64,000 bases of DNA from contig VGWD01000009.1 of assembly GCA_016873735.1 (NCBI GenBank), positions 1 through 64,000 on the forward strand, written 5' to 3'. Every line of letters starts with the position of its first letter. Position 1 is the stretch's first letter. Origin of the DNA: Ignavibacteria bacterium (GTDB lineage Bacteria > Bacteroidota > Ignavibacteria > Kapaibacteriales > UBA961). The notes below the pieces were generated by a model. It saw nothing but the letters and a program-made list of their open reading frames with translations. It ran no database searches and was not told the origin of the DNA. Shown here in pieces: positions 62,937-64,000 of this stretch. Both the position numbers and the translations under genes were made by a program.

Positions 62937-64000
62937 ATGTCGGTTGAAACTGTCACAAAGACTGCCCCAAGAAATGTTGTTGAGTGTTTGGATACTTCTG
63001 CATATCAAGTCAATCCGTATCCCGTTGAAGAACCAATGCGTGAACCGCTTGTTCTTGGTAATCCTTCTCTTCATGATGTCACTGTTAAAATTGCAGGCAT
63101 CATTGAAGGCAAACCAAATCTCAAATATTGGATAGCAGTATTGATTTGTGCTTCCATTGCAGGTGCCGGATTCGGTGCAATTGGCGAAACAGTCATAACA
63201 GGTATCGGTGTTTGGGGATCCAATAATACAATCGGCTGGGCATGGGACATCACCAATTTCGTTTTTTGGATTGGTATTGGTCATGCAGGCACACTGATTT
63301 CGGCTATTTTGTATTTGTTCCGTCAAAAATGGCGTACAGCCATTAATAGATCTGCAGAGGCGATGACAATTTTTGCTGTATTGTGCGCAGGAATTTTTCC
63401 TGTTATTCATACAGGTCGTCCTTGGTTGGCTTATTGGCTTACTCCATATCCAAACCAAATGCAAATGTGGGTAAACTTTAGATCGCCTCTCGTGTGGGAC
63501 GTATTTGCTGTTTCCACATATCTTACAGTATCTGCTTTGTTCTGGTTCATGGGCTTGGTTCCCGATCTTGCAACAGTGGGAAATTTTGTAAAAGGGAAGA
63601 TAGCAAAGCGTTTATATACCTTTTTCAGTTTGGGTTGGACAGGTTCAATGCGCAATTGGCATCATTATGAAATTGCATATATGATTCTTGCCGGACTTTC
63701 CACTCCACTTGTGCTTTCTGTTCACACGATCGTTTCAATGGACTTTGCAACTTCAGTATTACCGGGATGGCATACCACGATTTTCCCTCCATACTTTGTT
63801 GCAGGAGCTATTTTCTCTGGATTTGCAATGGTTATGACATTGCTTGTGATTGCCCGTGAAATCCTTGGATTGAAAGAGTTCATTACACTCAAACACCTTG
63901 AGAATATGAACAAAATCATTCTAGCGACAGGAATGATGGTTGGTTATGCTTATTCTATGGAGTTCTTCATCGCCTGGTATTCAGGCAATGAATATGAAAG
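62937..64000 (+). CDS. actC: Alternative complex III subunit ActC, NrfD-like, truncated by the window
   Basis: The frame starts at the ATG at 62937 (AGGAA seven bases upstream) and is open to the last base, giving 354 residues. It is a polytopic NrfD/PsrC-type quinol-binding membrane subunit. Recognisable segments are [55 protein letters not shown] and [20 protein letters not shown], all typical of ActC. Native length is about 470 residues, so roughly a quarter is missing. actD, actE and actF are expected just beyond the right edge. Confidence 0.95.
   Translation, partial: MSVETVTKTAPRNVVECLDTSAYQVNPYPVEEPMREPLVLGNPSLHDVTVKIAGIIEGKPNLKYWIAVLICASIAGAGFGAIGETVITGIGVWGSNNTIGWAWDITNFVFWIGIGHAGTLISAILYLFRQKWRTAINRSAEAMTIFAVLCAGIFPVIHTGRPWLAYWLTPYPNQMQMWVNFRSPLVWDVFAVSTYLTVSALFWFMGLVPDLATVGNFVKGKIAKRLYTFFSLGWTGSMRNWHHYEIAYMILAGLSTPLVLSVHTIVSMDFATSVLPGWHTTIFPPYFVAGAIFSGFAMVMTLLVIAREILGLKEFITLKHLENMNKIILATGMMVGYAYSMEFFIAWYSGNEYE

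Noticed and set aside
1-64000. CRISPR arrays, insertion sequences, integrases, phage or toxin-antitoxin genes
   Set aside because: I looked for repeats with spacers, transposase or integrase motifs and paired small genes and saw none.

Overview
The window is about 64 kb of compact, moderately AT-rich bacterial chromosome holding 57 protein genes, one tRNA and one RNase P RNA. No phage, insertion sequence, plasmid or CRISPR feature was seen. The gene set points to the Bacteroidota/Chlorobiota (FCB) group, probably the Ignavibacteria/Kapabacteria side. The pointers are a very large secreted protein with a type IX secretion (Por) C-terminal tail, an alternative complex III cluster (actABC) next to an A2-type cytochrome oxidase, an LptD-like outer-membrane protein with a DUF4292 lipoprotein, DUF3108 and DUF3098 proteins, and a hybrid E2-E1 2-oxoglutarate dehydrogenase. 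This placement is inferred from gene content; no 16S rRNA or universal ribosomal protein is present.

Layout. 1-1714: truncated EamA transporter and small unknown or membrane genes. 1863-4047: purC-purB, closed by a strong bidirectional terminator. 4080-7800 (minus): ftsQ-ftsA-ftsZ, with a consensus-like promoter and a 5' hairpin just before ftsZ. 8045-9334: UMF1-type MFS transporter behind a 17-bp palindrome. 9329-14959 (minus): tightly overlapping chain IMPase, dapF, ruvC, Nudix, FAD/Fe-S oxidoreductase. 15103-16407: rimO. 16463-23918 (minus): lipoprotein, IcmF-type acyl-CoA mutase, DUF3108 protein, LysM transglycosylase. 23247-27383 (minus): Nif3-like protein, zinc-ribbon protein, rnpB, miaE, fmt, rsmG. 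27467-34763 (minus): L,D-transpeptidase, outer-membrane protein, and bi-domain oxidoreductase, E1 alpha, purT, E1 beta. 34843-42149 (minus): T9SS cargo, hprK, hpf, arginase. 42305-46132 (plus): tRNA-Leu and 2-oxoglutarate dehydrogenase. 46138-49513 (minus): DUF4292 lipoprotein and lptD. 49612-52730 (plus): PTPS, folE, rnhB, pyrC. 52919-64000 (plus): respiratory operon of cytochrome c, coxB, coxA, ctaB, coxC, coxD, sco, a small CxxC protein, actA, actB and truncated actC.

The picture is an aerobic, probably heterotrophic Gram-negative bacterium. Electrons from menaquinol would pass through alternative complex III to a monoheme cytochrome c lipoprotein and an A2-type aa3 oxidase. Carbon metabolism in the window includes a 2-oxoacid dehydrogenase E1, a 2-oxoglutarate dehydrogenase, an isobutyryl-CoA-mutase-like enzyme and a D-lactate/glycolate-type oxidase.

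Nothing in the window is clearly a wholly new system. The best leads are the unnamed 76-residue CPNC protein between sco and actA, the stand-alone IcmF-type mutase, the E1 alpha-purT-E1 beta interleaving, the animal-like PTPS beside folE, and several palindromes or hairpins at gene starts (ftsZ, the MFS gene, the oxidoreductase operon, the transglycosylase).
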